64,000 nt of DNA from Lyophyllum atratum (taxonomy: Eukaryota; Basidiomycota; Agaricomycetes; Agaricales; Lyophyllaceae), in contig JACGCN010000012.1 of NCBI GenBank assembly GCA_014905825.1, positions 1,538,565-1,602,564 of the forward strand, written 5' to 3'. A program made the translations under genes and the position numbers. Under the pieces are notes generated by a model. The model saw nothing but the letters and a program-made list of their open reading frames with translations. It did not search any database and was not told the DNA's origin. Shown here piece by piece: positions 47,030 through 57,920 of the stretch (the stretch's first letter is position 1; each line of letters begins with the position of its first letter).

Positions 47030-47966
47030 GGTGCGAGACCAGGTGCGAGACCCAGAGCAGGTGCGAGATCAGGTGCGACAGTATAAACCAGGTGCGAGAC
47101 CAGGTGCGAGATCAGGTGCGACGGGGACCAGGTGCGAGAGGAGGTGCGACAGTATAAACCAGGTGCGAGACCAAGTGTGAGAGAAGGTGCGACGGATAAA
47201 CCAGGTGCGAAATCAGGTGCGAGAGGAGGTGCGATGGTACAAACCAGGTGCGAGACCAGGTGCGACGGTATAAACCAGGTGCGAAATCAGGTGCGAGAGG
47301 AGGTGCGATGGTATAAACCAGGTGCGAGACCAGGTGCGAAGGCAGGTGCGATGGTATAAACCAGGTGCGAGACCAGGTGCGACGGTATAAACCAGGTGCG
47401 AAAACAGGTGCGAGAGGAGGTGCGACGGATGAGGGGAGGTGCGACGGGAGGTGCGAAGTCAAAACCAGGTGCGAAGGGTACAGGGTGAGGTGCGAAGGCA
47501 GGTGCAATGGTATAAACCAGGTGCGAGACCAGGTGCGAAGGCAGGTGCGATGGTATAAACCAGGTGCGAGACCAGGTGCGACGGATAAACCAGGTGCGAA
47601 AACAGGTGCGACGGGAGGTGCGACGGATGAGGGAAGGTGCGACGGGAGGTGCAAAGTCAAAACCAGGTGCGAAGGGTACAAGGTGAGGTGCGAAGGCAGG
47701 TGCGACGGTATAAACCAGGTGCGAGACCAGGTGCGACGGATGAGGGGAGGTGCAAAAGGACGTGCGACGGATAAATCAGGTGCAAAAACAGGTGCGAGGG
47801 GAGGTGCAACGTATAAACCAGGTGGGAGACCAGGTGCGACGGGAGGTGCGACGTATAAACCAGGTACAAGACCAGGTGCCACGGTATAAACGAGGTGCGA
47901 AACCAGGTGCGAGAGCAGGTGCGACGGAGAAACCAGGTGGGAAACCAGGTGCGAGGTCAGCAAGTC
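47030..47966 (+). repeat. AGGTGCGA minisatellite, ~940 bp
   Basis: AGGTGCGA, or a one-base variant, recurs with linkers such as GACC, AATC, GAGG and CGGTATAAACC, giving higher-order units of about 28-30 bp (for example CCAGGTGCGAGACCAGGTGC). Long frames on both strands are products of the repeat. Each unit contributes one CpG. Confidence 0.9.
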
Positions 47967-49630
47967 CAGGCAAGTAACCATTCACCGTAATATCCAGCGT
48001 AATATTCACCGTCGTGCACCGTAATATAGCGTAATCAAGCGTCATTCAGCGTCATCTACCGTGATTGACCCCATAACCCTGTCGTATTTGTTCTCTACCA
48101 GGGTTAGGCCTGCCCCGAAGTGCTTTCTACTTGAAAGAAATGAACGAGAGTCACCACGTCCACGCAGGGGAGTTCAGGGTAAACACTGTACTCAGGATGT
48201 GTGAATATATATTACGCGCACAGTATTTGTCGACGAAGAACATGGTGGATGCTGCCCTCAAACTTAGAATATAGTACTCTTCACCTGCACGGCTCATTCT
48301 TCCCCAACGAAGAAGGGACAGTCACACGGGCCTCGAATGGATGCGTGAATAAACTGCTATTACATTTACTCACAGGGTCTTCGTCCTCGACATACGGCAA
48401 ATGCGGCCAATACAAAGGGTAGAAGGGAGGTGGGAAGGCAGGCCCAGTGAGAAACCCATGTATTAGCTAACTTTTTCAGTAATTATCTCGCATTTAAATC
48501 ATTATCGTATATTGATCCACATTACGGCCCTCGCATCCATCTCTGATTCTTGTCTCTTTCTCAAAAAGTGTGGGGATGAATCCAAGGAATCGCCGTCGAC
48601 GTCATGATCAATGTAGCTTGCCCTCAAATTCGAGTTCGAAGTCCTCTCATTCGTGTCACTTGCATGTGAAATTCGCCTTTGCAAAGACGCCGTCCCATCC
48701 CAAATTGTGCCTTGCTTCTGACCATCATGGTGATGTGCCCCCACTTCGCTCTTTCGCATCCCTTCTCTCTTGCACCGGCCTGAAGCGATAGCCTCAAATG
48801 AAGACGGTTCAATACCAACACACGCGTCTACCGGCTCCGATTGCCCCTGGGGTAGCGACGCAAGTCCTTTGTGGTCGGCCATTGTGAGACATTCGAACGC
48901 GCTCGGAGGCTGCGTCTCCCAGTGGGCTGATCGTTCTGCATTTTCATTTACAGGTCATTCTCACCTGCCAAGGCGACGCCGTCGTCCCATATCCGTCGCA
49001 CCTAGTCAGGCCTGTCTGACGAGACGGGCTGTATTTTCCTGATTCTTATCGTATCATCAGCTTCGATGCGCTAACTGTCGACATTTGCTATCAGAAGATT
49101 GTCGGGGTAGCCGCTTTAGTAGGTTAGGTGTGTGTTCTCGCGTTCTCTATGCTATCTGCTTCACCTTCTCCTTGCTTTGTAGAATGGACGGCCGGCATCG
49201 CCTCGGATCATTGCAAGCACCTCGACTATACGAGAATGCCGTCTCGAAACACGCCCGCAACTGGCGAGGAGGCGTGAGGGTGAAGTAGGCTTGAGGGCGA
49301 GTGGCGAAGCGAGTGTGCGGAGAAGCCTGAACCAGTAACGGGACGAGCGGGGCGGGGGCAGGGGCGGGAGCAATGGTATACGGACTGCGGTTCCGGTTAT
49401 GTTTTGTAATGCCCGCCAATATCGTAGCATAGCAAATAGACAAGCCTTATGAACATTACTTCAATTAAGAGAGATTTGCCGTCTAGCAATCCGAGCAAAT
49501 GTTTTACAATTCTGCTCCATCTATTAATTCGCCCGGTTCTCCCCTAGAACTTCATTCTACAGCATTAAAATACATCTTATGCGAGATAATCCGAAAAAAA
49601 GTTAGCTAATACATGGGTTCCTTACTGGGA
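47967..49630. other. Unassigned, with short CACCGTAATAT repeats and one weak ORF
   Basis: 47975-48065 is built from CACCGTAATAT / AGCGTAAT / AGCGTCAT words. A minus-strand frame at 48502-48882 (126 codons, starting MADHKGLASLPQG) has no known domain and no clear splice partners, so I do not call it a gene. The rest shows nothing recognisable. Confidence 0.4.
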
Positions 49631-49915
49631 GGCAGGTCCGACGGATAAACCAGGTGCGAGAGGAGGTGCGACGTCAAAACCAGGTGCGAAACCAGGTGCG
49701 AGGGTATAAACCAGGTGCGAGACCAGATGCTGTTAGGAGGTCCGACGGATAAACCAGGTGCGAGGGGAGGTGCGACGTCAAAACCAGGTGCGAAGGGTAC
49801 AAGGGGAGGTGCGAAACCAGGTCCGATGTCAAGTGCGAGAGCAGATGCGAGACTAGGTAGGAGGGGAGGTTTGAGACCAGGTGCGAGAGCACATGCAAGA
49901 GTAGGTGGGAGACCA
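49631..49915 (+). repeat. Second AGGTGCGA minisatellite
   Basis: Same unit and linkers as the 47.0-48.0 kb array, in the same orientation but more degenerate towards the right (AGGTCCGA, AGATGCGA, AGGTAGGA). The two arrays are about 1.7 kb apart. Confidence 0.88.
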
Positions 49916-50457
49916 ATACCAGGTAAATTTCGAAGTTGAAGTGAAGTTATCCTCAGAAATAATAGGGAGAAATGGCTCATTAATGGTGATGACGCTCACT
50001 TACGCTTCCTTACGGTGGACTACGGTGGGAGACTTAGGGTTAGGGCTGCATCCGTTGATCAGACTGATAAGAGATTGCCGTTGATGAAAAGGATCGTCTT
50101 TCTTCATCTCAACCATATCCACCGCTCAACTCACATTCATTATATCCACCTGTATAAGAGTATATTTATAAATTCAAAACCATTTTTCGGGGGTGATTGG
50201 GGTGCCATATGAAAGCTTATATATACATAAACTCATGTGCAAAAGAGCTAAGAGATTGGCGGTCGCGTTGTGGAGCTATGTGGCCATGAAGTGGGCGGGG
50301 TTGATGGGGAGACGGGGCAGACATCAAAAATATCAAAGTCCGCTCAATACAACTTTCGTACATCCTTTCCTTGTTCTAGCCTATACTAATATGAATATAC
50401 TATGCTGCTGGCTTGGTATAGATGTTGGATGATAGCTTTTTTCAGTATAGGCCGGTC
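49916..50457. other. Spacer with two dispersed repeat segments
   Basis: 50038-50110 resembles 54283-54345 (GATCAGACTGATAAGAGAT and flanks), and 50148-50285 resembles 46786-46910. No gene recognised. Confidence 0.5.
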
Positions 50458-50506
50458 GCATGTCGCATGTCGCATGTCGCATGTCGCATGTCGCACGTCG
50501 CATGTC
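50458..50506 (+). repeat. GCATGTC heptamer array, 7 units
   Basis: Seven head-to-tail 7-bp units, one of them GCACGTC. It lies just beyond the 3' end of the TET/JBP-like gene. Confidence 0.9.
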
Positions 50507-50616
50507 GTTCGCAGCTCGCACATCGCATCTCACATCTCCCATCTCGCATCTTTATTGCTCACAATAAGAAGATGATGATGATTCAATCTGACGATCAATA
50601 CATTGAATTTGATACA

Positions 50617-52481
50617 CTACAAGCCGGGAGATGGCCAGCGGCCATAATCTCTCTCTTTCGCCCACCCAGGTGGCTTATCTTTCAGCTGGTGGATACTGTT
50701 CTTCGGGCAGAAAAATACGGTGCTGATCCGACCAGGTGTGAGAACATCTCCCTCCACCATAGGCTTCGGGGTCCATCGGGCGACTGCATGGAAGATTTTG
50801 CAGGCCTGGAATATGCAAATATCACCAGGGTTGTAGCTATACAAGTCAGCGTACACCGTGGTGCAAAGTGCTGCATTTACTCACCGGAACTTAGCACGCA
50901 ACTGAGGGATGAGCATCTCTCCTCCTTCGAAATAACCACACGGAAAGCTTGCGGTGGGACCGTTGTCACCAGTGTCGCAGTGAAGGTAGACTTGCAATTT
51001 ATAAACAATTGCACGACCCAACCATGGCCCTGGGTCCTCTGGTACCCAGACACCTGCGTCGAATGCAGCTTTGTAAGTCTTGTAAACTGTCGGGTACACT
51101 ACCTCGAAGATCGCAGCGAGGCAGCCAGCCATGACGCGTGTGTTTCTAAAATATAATTCAGCTCCTGCGAGAGCCGACCCACTTCCCGTCATGTTGTGGG
51201 AGAGAAAAAGACCCTTAAAAAAATTAATGCGGTACAAAAAAGAGTAGAAAATGCAACGCACCTTTGAAACATTGCCTTTCTGCGTCCAGCCGTGAACAAG
51301 ATGGTAGACTCCACACCGCTCTTGCTCATAATCACTGCCATCATCCTGGACAGCACCACCAGTCTGATTCTCGTTCTGGTCTTCATCCTCGTAATCATCT
51401 TCCCCGACCTCCTCGGTGTACTCGTCTTCTTGATCGAGGTACTCACCATCGTCATCCTGGTACTCACCATCGTCATCCTCGTCCTCATTATCATCATCCT
51501 CGTCGATGTCCATCCCGTTGTCGTTTTCCTTGTTCTCATCGCCGTCGTTCTCATGATCCTGTTCGGCGTTGTTGGACTGATTCTCTGGGATTCCTATCTT
51601 GTAGCGCATTACACGGGGGTTCGGGTCGTTGAGAAGGTGGCGCTGATCTTTGAAGGAAATATTGGGCTGTACGGAGGCGGCATATCGCTGAACGACTTCA
51701 TGGTATTTTGCAACTTGCTCCGCCTGTGGTTGTGCGCTTCAGCCTAGAAAAAACACTACAGAAATCTGTCCGATACTCACCGGAAGACCGTCGTGTGTAA
51801 TCTTCTCTCCCTTTTTGAGAAGTTTTTGAAGATGCGCCTCGGATCTGTGTTTGTACTGCTTGGACCAGTCCTTCACCTTGAAATGAAAATATGAACAAGG
51901 GAAACATGCCACGCACAAAATCAAGACGAACCTTGGTTTCCTTTTCACGCCTGCGCCTCCTCGCAAGATAAAAAAATAGAGGCTTGTCGTTCTTGTCAAA
52001 ATATTGGGCTGAGAAAACTTGCGCAGGATGGCTGGGGCCTAAGAAATCATCGCAGATCTCCTGGAGTGGTCCGCTGGGGACTTTGTCTGAAAGGTCGTCG
52101 ATCGATAAGTCCGGAACTTTGAATTTATCGGCGTAGGTCATGAAATGTTTCGCCTTGAGGCGCGCTGCGTTTATCGTCCTGTTGATCCGCGCCTGTTCAC
52201 TGCGAACTCGTTTCCCGGTCGAGATAGTGTCGGATGTGAACCTGGCTATGTCTGGTACAGGAACATTGTCAGAGGTAAGCAACGCCTGGCATAATACATT
52301 AGATCCCTCAAACTGGGGCTGGAATAATAAATACCGGCAGCTCCTTGCGCAACTCGGGGACGGTCCGCTGATTCAGGCAGAGTTAATAGTATGTTACAGG
52401 CTAATGGTGGAAATGACAAACCTTTCTCTTCTTGCCAGTTTTAGCGTCCACAGTCCATAGGCGTTCATTGTTGGTAGACAT
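50617..52481 (-). CDS. TET/JBP-like 2-oxoglutarate Fe(II) dioxygenase, 7 exons
   Basis: Exons on plus coordinates 52422-52481, 52335-52367, 51932-52285, 51781-51876, 51262-51723, 50885-51213 and 50617-50836 join in one frame to 517 residues; introns are 48-57 bp. The C-terminal 180 residues form the enzyme. LHCD supplies His413 and Asp415, EGGEMLIPQL and PGDICIF are the strands and turn typical of TET/JBP-like double-stranded beta-helix domains, FHAV supplies His461, and GRIS supplies Arg481 for 2-oxoglutarate. A long Asp/Glu-rich tract lies around 51330-51560, and basic clusters (GKKRKR near the start, RRRRRE near residue 145) may bind DNA. Family members oxidise methylated pyrimidines, and fungal members have been reported near KDZ transposons. 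The assignment is by motif recall, and another 2OG oxygenase class is possible. Confidence 0.65.
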
Positions 52482-52558
52482 CGATGGATAACTGTTAAAG
52501 GGGCAGGTGGAATTTATAAGAATTTTGAATCATGTGAAAATGGGGCAAGCGGCAAGTT

Positions 52559-52649
52559 GCATGTCGCATGTCACGTGTCGCATGTCGCATGTCGCATGTC
52601 GCATGTCGCATGTCGCATGTCGCATGTCGCATGTCGCATGTCGCATGTC
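52559..52649 (+). promoter_or_regulatory. GCATGTC heptamer array upstream of the dioxygenase gene, 13 units
   Basis: Thirteen contiguous 7-bp units (twelve exact, one ACGTGTC) begin 78 bp upstream of the minus-strand start at 52481. Each junction creates a CpG, so there is a CpG every 7 bp. Position and recurrence upstream of other genes in the cassette suggest a regulatory array; this is inference. Confidence 0.6.
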
Positions 52650-52751
52650 GCACATCTCATGCTTCACAGCGATCTGTTAATCATATAGCTACTGCCTATC
52701 TGGATTAATATTAATATGCATAAACCCTAAGATAACCCTGTATGAAGTGGT

Positions 52752-53837
52752 CTATATGTCGTTGTCGCAATTTGGGCACGAGTACTTCACCCAATCCCTT
52801 CCTAACAACTGTCTAACAACAGTCTTCCCAATCCTAGCCCGCCAATCCTCTGGGAGCGCATCTTCCGCCAGCCATACCTTCACCCGGCTGACAATGGACC
52901 CATTTCCAGCACATGATCCTGCATTAGAAGTACGGCCACGAACTATGGGTAGGCTAGCCAAGCAATGCTCCTTTGGCGTAGACGGCCCCCAGGTGAGGAC
53001 TGATGGATAACCCATACACTGTTCGTGGTACCACTCTTCGCAATTACCGCAGAAGTGCTGCACGTCCTGAGATGGGAGATATATCTTTTTACAAACACAC
53101 GTGAAATGGACCCCCTGTCTATTTTTCAGAAAATACAAGGCGCAGTCAGACAATAAGCACTTACCCCCAATGTGGGGAACTCTGTAGCCCGCGCGCGAGG
53201 TCTCCACTGTATCTTTAGCCGGGAGAACCAAAAGTTCTCCAGGATGTAGTCGGCAGTGGGGTCCAGGTCATCGTATTCAATGACTGTTAGAGGCGCTGTG
53301 AAATACGACGCATGAGCTACACGTCAAAAAAAAAATATAAAGCACAATCTTACATTCAATGGAGTAAGCGTCGATGACGTCCTCGTGGTTTGACAGTACC
53401 AGCTCCCCGGTCCCATCTAAACCCTTGATAATTGCAACGCTACGCACTTGCTGTCAGTTGAGATACATATAGCTTACATGGGAAACTCACTCCTTTTTAT
53501 GCAGACGCTGCTCCAACAAGTCGTCAGGTGAATAATACCACCTCACGATGACCCAAATTCGTTTCCACCGGTCCTGTCGAATGTCTGTGATCATCGCCTT
53601 CCAGTAATCACCGCCAGATTTGGGACCTTTAGCCATTCCCTCATGGCATACAAAGACGCTGGATGACATGAGCTGCGACACAGGTTATGAGTAGCAGGCC
53701 ACGTACTTGTCACCTCGCTGAAACCTTTGCCAGCGCGGCTCCCCTGCCTCTTCAGTCTCTTTCGGATCCTCGACTTGCAAAGCGCCCTTTCGATCGTAGC
53801 GTCTGGCTGTATCAAGTGAAGGGATGGAACGCGTCAT
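52752..53837 (-). CDS. BAH-PHD chromatin reader, 5 exons
   Basis: Exons on plus coordinates 53707-53837, 53491-53658, 53354-53439, 53165-53295 and 52752-53114 join in one frame to 292 residues; introns are 48-58 bp. A BAH domain spans about residues 40-160: RGDNVFVCHEG, WKRIWVIVRWYYSPDDL, GELVLSNHEDVID and YILENFWFSRLKIQW. A PHD finger follows, with CVC, CGNC, WYHEQC and a final CPNC. The last pair is separated from the rest by an unusually long insert of about 80 residues. BAH-PHD proteins bind nucleosomes and histone tails. The gene lies 271 bp upstream of the dioxygenase gene on the same strand. Confidence 0.82.
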
Positions 53838-54476
53838 AAGGGGAAAGTAGGCGAGCCTGGCCGAGCGACAGGAAGAAGCTGATGAAAACCTTAAAGAATT
53901 GAAAAGTCATGCCCTTTTGTCATTGGCCACAGCCACTGATGGTAGATCAATGGCATCAAGCCTCGGCACGGCGATAATAAAACTCGAGGAGAACTGTAAG
54001 TGGAGAACTTTTCGATTTTTGACCGTAAAATTTTTACGAGAATGAAAATCTCTTCTCTTCACGGCCTATGTTACGCGTTACATGAAGACTGGGTCGTAAC
54101 ACTACAGTATCATCCCTCAAATTTAATCCACCAACCGTGTTCGCCGTATTTCATCTGGGACCATGATGCAGCACCCATGGTCAGGCGAATCATGGTTCGA
54201 AACGCGGTGCCATCCATCCAGTCATCGTTGGTGTAGTACCTATAATCATCATCGCTGTCGTACCCGCTGCCGTCGTCGTTGGGGCTGCATTGATCAGACT
54301 GATAAGAGATCGTCCTTGATAAGAAGCATCCTCTGTATTCTCCACCATAATCACCTCCCGGGACCGCGATAATAAAATATATTTGGTGACGCGGCAGTGG
54401 CGATATTTACAGCAAATGGCGGGGGCGACGGTACAAACAAATTTTAAAAAAAGGCGGGCAGGGGGACGGAGGACGA
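53838..54476. other. Spacer between cassette genes
   Basis: 54283-54345 repeats a segment seen at 50038-50110. No coding region recognised; the left part should hold the BAH-PHD promoter, which lacks the GCATGTC heptamers. Confidence 0.45.
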
Positions 54477-56730
54477 CTAGATCCTATAACCTCTACGACG
54501 ATATAGCGCCTTGGTTCGAAACGCCTCTGCGATGGTTATCGCAATACTGACGGCAGTCTTAGGCTCGGCATTCAACATCAAGCAGGTTCCTTGAGTCATC
54601 TCCACCTCGCTGACAAAAAATTCCTTGGCGCCGTTGTCCTCTCGCTTGGTGACGGTGATGTCAAGGCGGGCGAAAAGGCGCAAGTCTGACCGGTAGCGTT
54701 GGTTAATTTCACGACGTGTGATGAGCGCGTTGTAAGTCTTCACTGCAAATGCATCGAATTCGGCGTTGGCGCTGTCGAGCCCGTCCAAACTCATGTTTGG
54801 GTGCGAAAAGTCGTAGTGATCTTGGTCCCTGCTAGAAAGTGAATACCAAATTGCAGCAATGATTCAGTACACTACTTACAGCAACTTGTCCTTCGGCGTG
54901 ACGTTATGAACATGGTTGTAGTTCCATTTGCCTGGCTCGCCCGCGATCGGGATCGTCTGGACCCTGTAGCGAAGACGGCCGCTCACAAAGATTGCGCGAA
55001 TCTCCCCAATGATGCGAAATGCGGGAATGTATCGCATGGAAAAAAAGGGAATGTTTACGGGCTGATCGTTGACCATTAGCCCGCGATATCGCTCCTGCGT
55101 CTCGTCCCAGAACTTCGCAAACTTGTCTTGAGGCGACAATTCCTCGGGGTCTGCTCCCTCCTCAGGAGCACAAACGACCTTTTTACCGCCGTCGGCGTAA
55201 CCCCTCTTGATCACGATGGCCTCGTCCCAGTTGACCTCGTCCTTGGTCTCGATTGTCGCATGGTGAGGGTAAGATTGGGGGGGTTCGGAATGATGAGCGA
55301 TGTGGGACAGGTCGCGAATATAGTCAATCTTGGCACAGTGGTATACAACCTCGAGCGGGTTGGGCCAGACGACTTTAACTTTTGCCAGGTCGACGAGGGT
55401 TTCATAGATTTCGTTGAAGTGTTGGACGGTCAAACCCGTGTAGGGAGTATCTTCCGCACTGCATTTGCTGTTCAGGTTTGGTCTATGGGTGACGGCTGTT
55501 CGCACTCACAGAAAATCGTAGGCCATGTCGATGCCGCCCCAGATAAAATCGGCTTCCTGCAAGGCGTCCCAGTATTTGCCCTTTTTGGAAGTCATCGTGG
55601 TAATAAAATCTTTGTAGGGAAGAGGGGTCATCTCCCAGGTCCAAGGCAATTTACGGTCAGCGTTTTGCATAGCGTCGTACACCAGGAGCTGAAATTAAAA
55701 CATTTAGACGATCAACGGTTAAGCATAGATAATGATTTACCCATTCTGCCATCCTTGCATTATAATTGCCGCGCGGTTCTTTTTCGAAGAATATTTGGCG
55801 GGAAAAGGCTTTCTTGAGCTTCTCGCGGACCTCCAGATCAACCCATGCATCCACGTAGTACATCCAGGTCTTAGCCTGCTCTTTTGTCTTCCTGGTTCCA
55901 GGATCTTCGATCCAGACCGCCTTTAAGGGTACCTCTGCTATCTCAAGCCCTTGTTCGTATTTTGGGAAAGGCCGCGTAGCAGGCGTGCTGGGTTGCTGAG
56001 GAGCAACATAATCCCACTCAATAGGAACGACACGAGCAGGAGCAGGAGCATGAGATGGTCCCGCGGTAGGAGCGCGAGAGGGGCTGGCGGTAGGAGCGCG
56101 AGAGGGGCTGGCGGCAGGAGCGCGAGAGGGGCTGGCGGCAGGAGCGCGAGAGGGGCTGGCGGCAGGGTCAGCAGGAGCAGGAGCATGAGATGGTCCCGCG
56201 GTAGGAGCACGAGAGGGGCTGGCGGCAGGAGGTTTGCCAGCGGCAGAGCGGGTCCGCGACGACTTGCGCCTTTCCAAGACCTGCTCATACTCGCCTTCGC
56301 TCAGGCCCGCCTTAAGGAAAGGCAGCGCTCTCTCCCAGTATTCGTCCGGTATGTCGTAGCATTGCTTATTACCGGCCTGAATGATGGCTATAGCCACCCC
56401 GTGCTCCTCCCAGTCTGCAGCAGTCAGCTGTCGCCGGCATAGGCGTACATTTGCCGCTGTCTGATCGAGGAAGGTGTGGCCGGGGCACGCAGGCGTACAG
56501 TGTGGGTGCGCAGCCCGTCGAACCGCGTGGTTCCGCATGTGAGGTTGTGAAAAGTGAGCGTGGTCGAAGGCGCTGTCGGCGATGCGCGCGTTGTCTCCGT
56601 GCATGTATGATATTTTCGAAAAGGTTTTATCTCGACGGCTGACCTTCGGCTCCCGGCTGTGCTCGCAGATGTGGATGCACTTGACCCACAGGGAGTAGGG
56701 CTTTGAACTGTAGTCAGGCATGGTGGACAT
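54477..56730 (-). CDS. ATP-grasp-like protein, 4 exons
   Basis: Exons 55741-56730, 55510-55688, 54880-55467 and 54477-54831 (plus coordinates) join in one frame to 703 residues; the start could also be the ATG at 56721. The N-terminus is Cys/His-rich (CIHICEH ... HPHCTPACPGH), possibly a metal-binding module. A linker at about 56035-56235 is an (A/T)ASPSRAP tandem repeat. The C-terminal 370 residues follow the ATP-grasp plan. WPNPLEV and a following lysine resemble the NP-E..DK segment of glutathione-synthetase-like enzymes. IVIKRGYADGGKKV resembles the ATP-binding Lys strand, FRIIGEIRAIFVSGRLRYRVQT the GE-R-fV-g strand, and FARLDITVT..FFVSEVEMTQGTCLML the metal-binding end. One caveat is that the metal-binding Asn is not evident. 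ATP-grasp enzymes join a carboxylate to an amine; the substrate here is unknown. Confidence 0.6.
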
Positions 56731-56816
56731 ATAGGAGACAAGGGGCGAGAGCGAAAGACAAGGGGAGACAGTGAAAGTCGGCGTTATCATGGACTTGATC
56801 TTTTTCTCTGATGTGC

Positions 56817-56855
56817 GACATGCGAAATCAGGTGATCGTGTGACATGCGACATGC
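56817..56855 (-). promoter_or_regulatory. GACATGC heptamers upstream of the ATP-grasp-like gene
   Basis: Three GACATGC units (56817, 56842, 56849), equivalent to GCATGTC on the gene's strand, lie 87-125 bp upstream of its start. GTCACGTGAC follows at 56860. Confidence 0.5.
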
Positions 56856-56979
56856 GAAGTCACGTGACCTCGACGCGGGACACGCTGTCTGCCAAAACAA
56901 CGCTATTTTTGATTTACAAGCAACATAGCTAACTACAAATACAAACGAGAAAGCGAAAATAAAGTAAATTGAAGCAAGA

Positions 56980-57025
56980 TTGCGTTCTTAGTCCTGGGGT
57001 CGTCACCACAGGACTAAGAACGCAA
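56980..57025. repeat. Perfect 17-bp inverted repeat, 12-nt loop
   Basis: TTGCGTTCTTAGTCCTG at 56980-56996 is exactly complementary to 57009-57025. It stands between the ATP-grasp-like gene and the divergent genes to its right; as RNA it would form a strong hairpin. Confidence 0.9.
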
Positions 57026-57125
57026 GCTTACACCAGAAAGAAAATAATGATGTTCCCCCTGGCCCAACCATGCCCCAGAACCCAATTGTGCCCCGGAACC
57101 CATAGATGGCCGCCAAGTGGCGGAA

Positions 57126-57343
57126 GGGACGACGCTTCTCGCAGCGCGCAACGCCCTTGCGTCTCCGACGGCGCTTCTCGCAGCGTGCTATTGTCGGGAG
57201 GATCGACGACATGCCCCAGAACCCAATTACCCCCCAGAACCCAATTCCAAAGGGACGACGCTTCTCACAGCGTGCAACGCCCTTGCATCTCCGACGGCGC
57301 TTCTCGCAGCGCACTACTGTCAGGAGATTGATGATATGCCCCC
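57126..57343 (+). repeat. Tandem duplication, period 126 bp
   Basis: Two copies starting GGGACGACGCTTCTC at 57126 and 57252 share CAACGCCCTTGC and CTCCGACGGCGCTTCTCGC. Shorter CCCAGAACCCAATT words flank them. Confidence 0.8.
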
Positions 57344-57351
57344 AGATGCGA

Positions 57352-57645
57352 CTATAACTCAAACCTGGAAAGTTTTTAGCCTACAAACAGACCCCGACGA
57401 AAGGACTCACCAGAAAACAAGTTGATGAGCGGCGTGCAGATGCGTTGTTGGGAGTGAGACATTAGGGGCGGTCCTGGAATCGTGTTGGTCAGCGCGAGAG
57501 AATGGACTGAGCAAAGAACTGACCTTTTTAGCGGGTGCGGGACGTGCACCCCACCATGGGGCGGCCCATTTGTCCAGTCGCTCTGCAGCAGTGACTCGGC
57601 AAACGGGTCGTCACATGGGGGGAGGAAGTGAAGTTGCGTTTCCAC
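57352..57645 (-). CDS. Possible small 3-exon gene, unknown
   Basis: From ATG 57645 a frame beginning METQLHFLPPCDDPF can be spliced over two introns of about 50 bp (GTCAGT.. and GTGAGT..) and would end at 57352 after roughly 65 residues. Its start faces the orphan gene at 57921, with a GACATGC block between. There is no domain and the last exon is only a few codons, so this is tentative. Confidence 0.25.
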
Positions 57646-57665
57646 GCAATTTTTGTTTTTTCGGT

Positions 57666-57763
57666 CGGAGTTTGATATTTCGGACTATACCGACATGCGA
57701 CATGCGGTTTGTCGTTGCTAAATCGGAGTTTGAAAAATCGGAATAAACCGACATGCGACATGC
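57666..57763. promoter_or_regulatory. Duplicated GACATGC block in a divergent promoter
   Basis: Two ~41-bp blocks with period 58 (CGGAGTTTGA..CGACATGCGACATGCG) carry two GACATGC units each, at 57692-57705 and 57750-57763. They lie about 160 bp upstream of the plus-strand gene at 57921. Confidence 0.55.
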
Positions 57764-57920
57764 GAAATTTTCATTTAGCGCAACTTCAACCTCTACTATT
57801 CGCAACTCTACGTCGTACTCCCTACCCTACCTCGACGCGTCAGATAATGTAGGTGCATTCTACTCATCAGCTATTGTGACTTATGTTGATATTGGCTGAT
57901 AACCAGGTCTTCAAACGAGG

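Noticed and set aside
47112..47981. Long minus-strand frame (289 codons) and plus-strand frame (174 codons) over 47.1-48.0 kb
   Set aside because: Both are translations of the AGGTGCGA minisatellite; the peptides are purely periodic and lack any start context or splice structure.
51292..51747. Plus-strand hydrophobic frame resembling a membrane protein (Ile/Val/Leu-rich)
   Set aside because: It is the antisense of the Asp/Glu-rich tract of the dioxygenase gene, whose spliced frame is far better supported.
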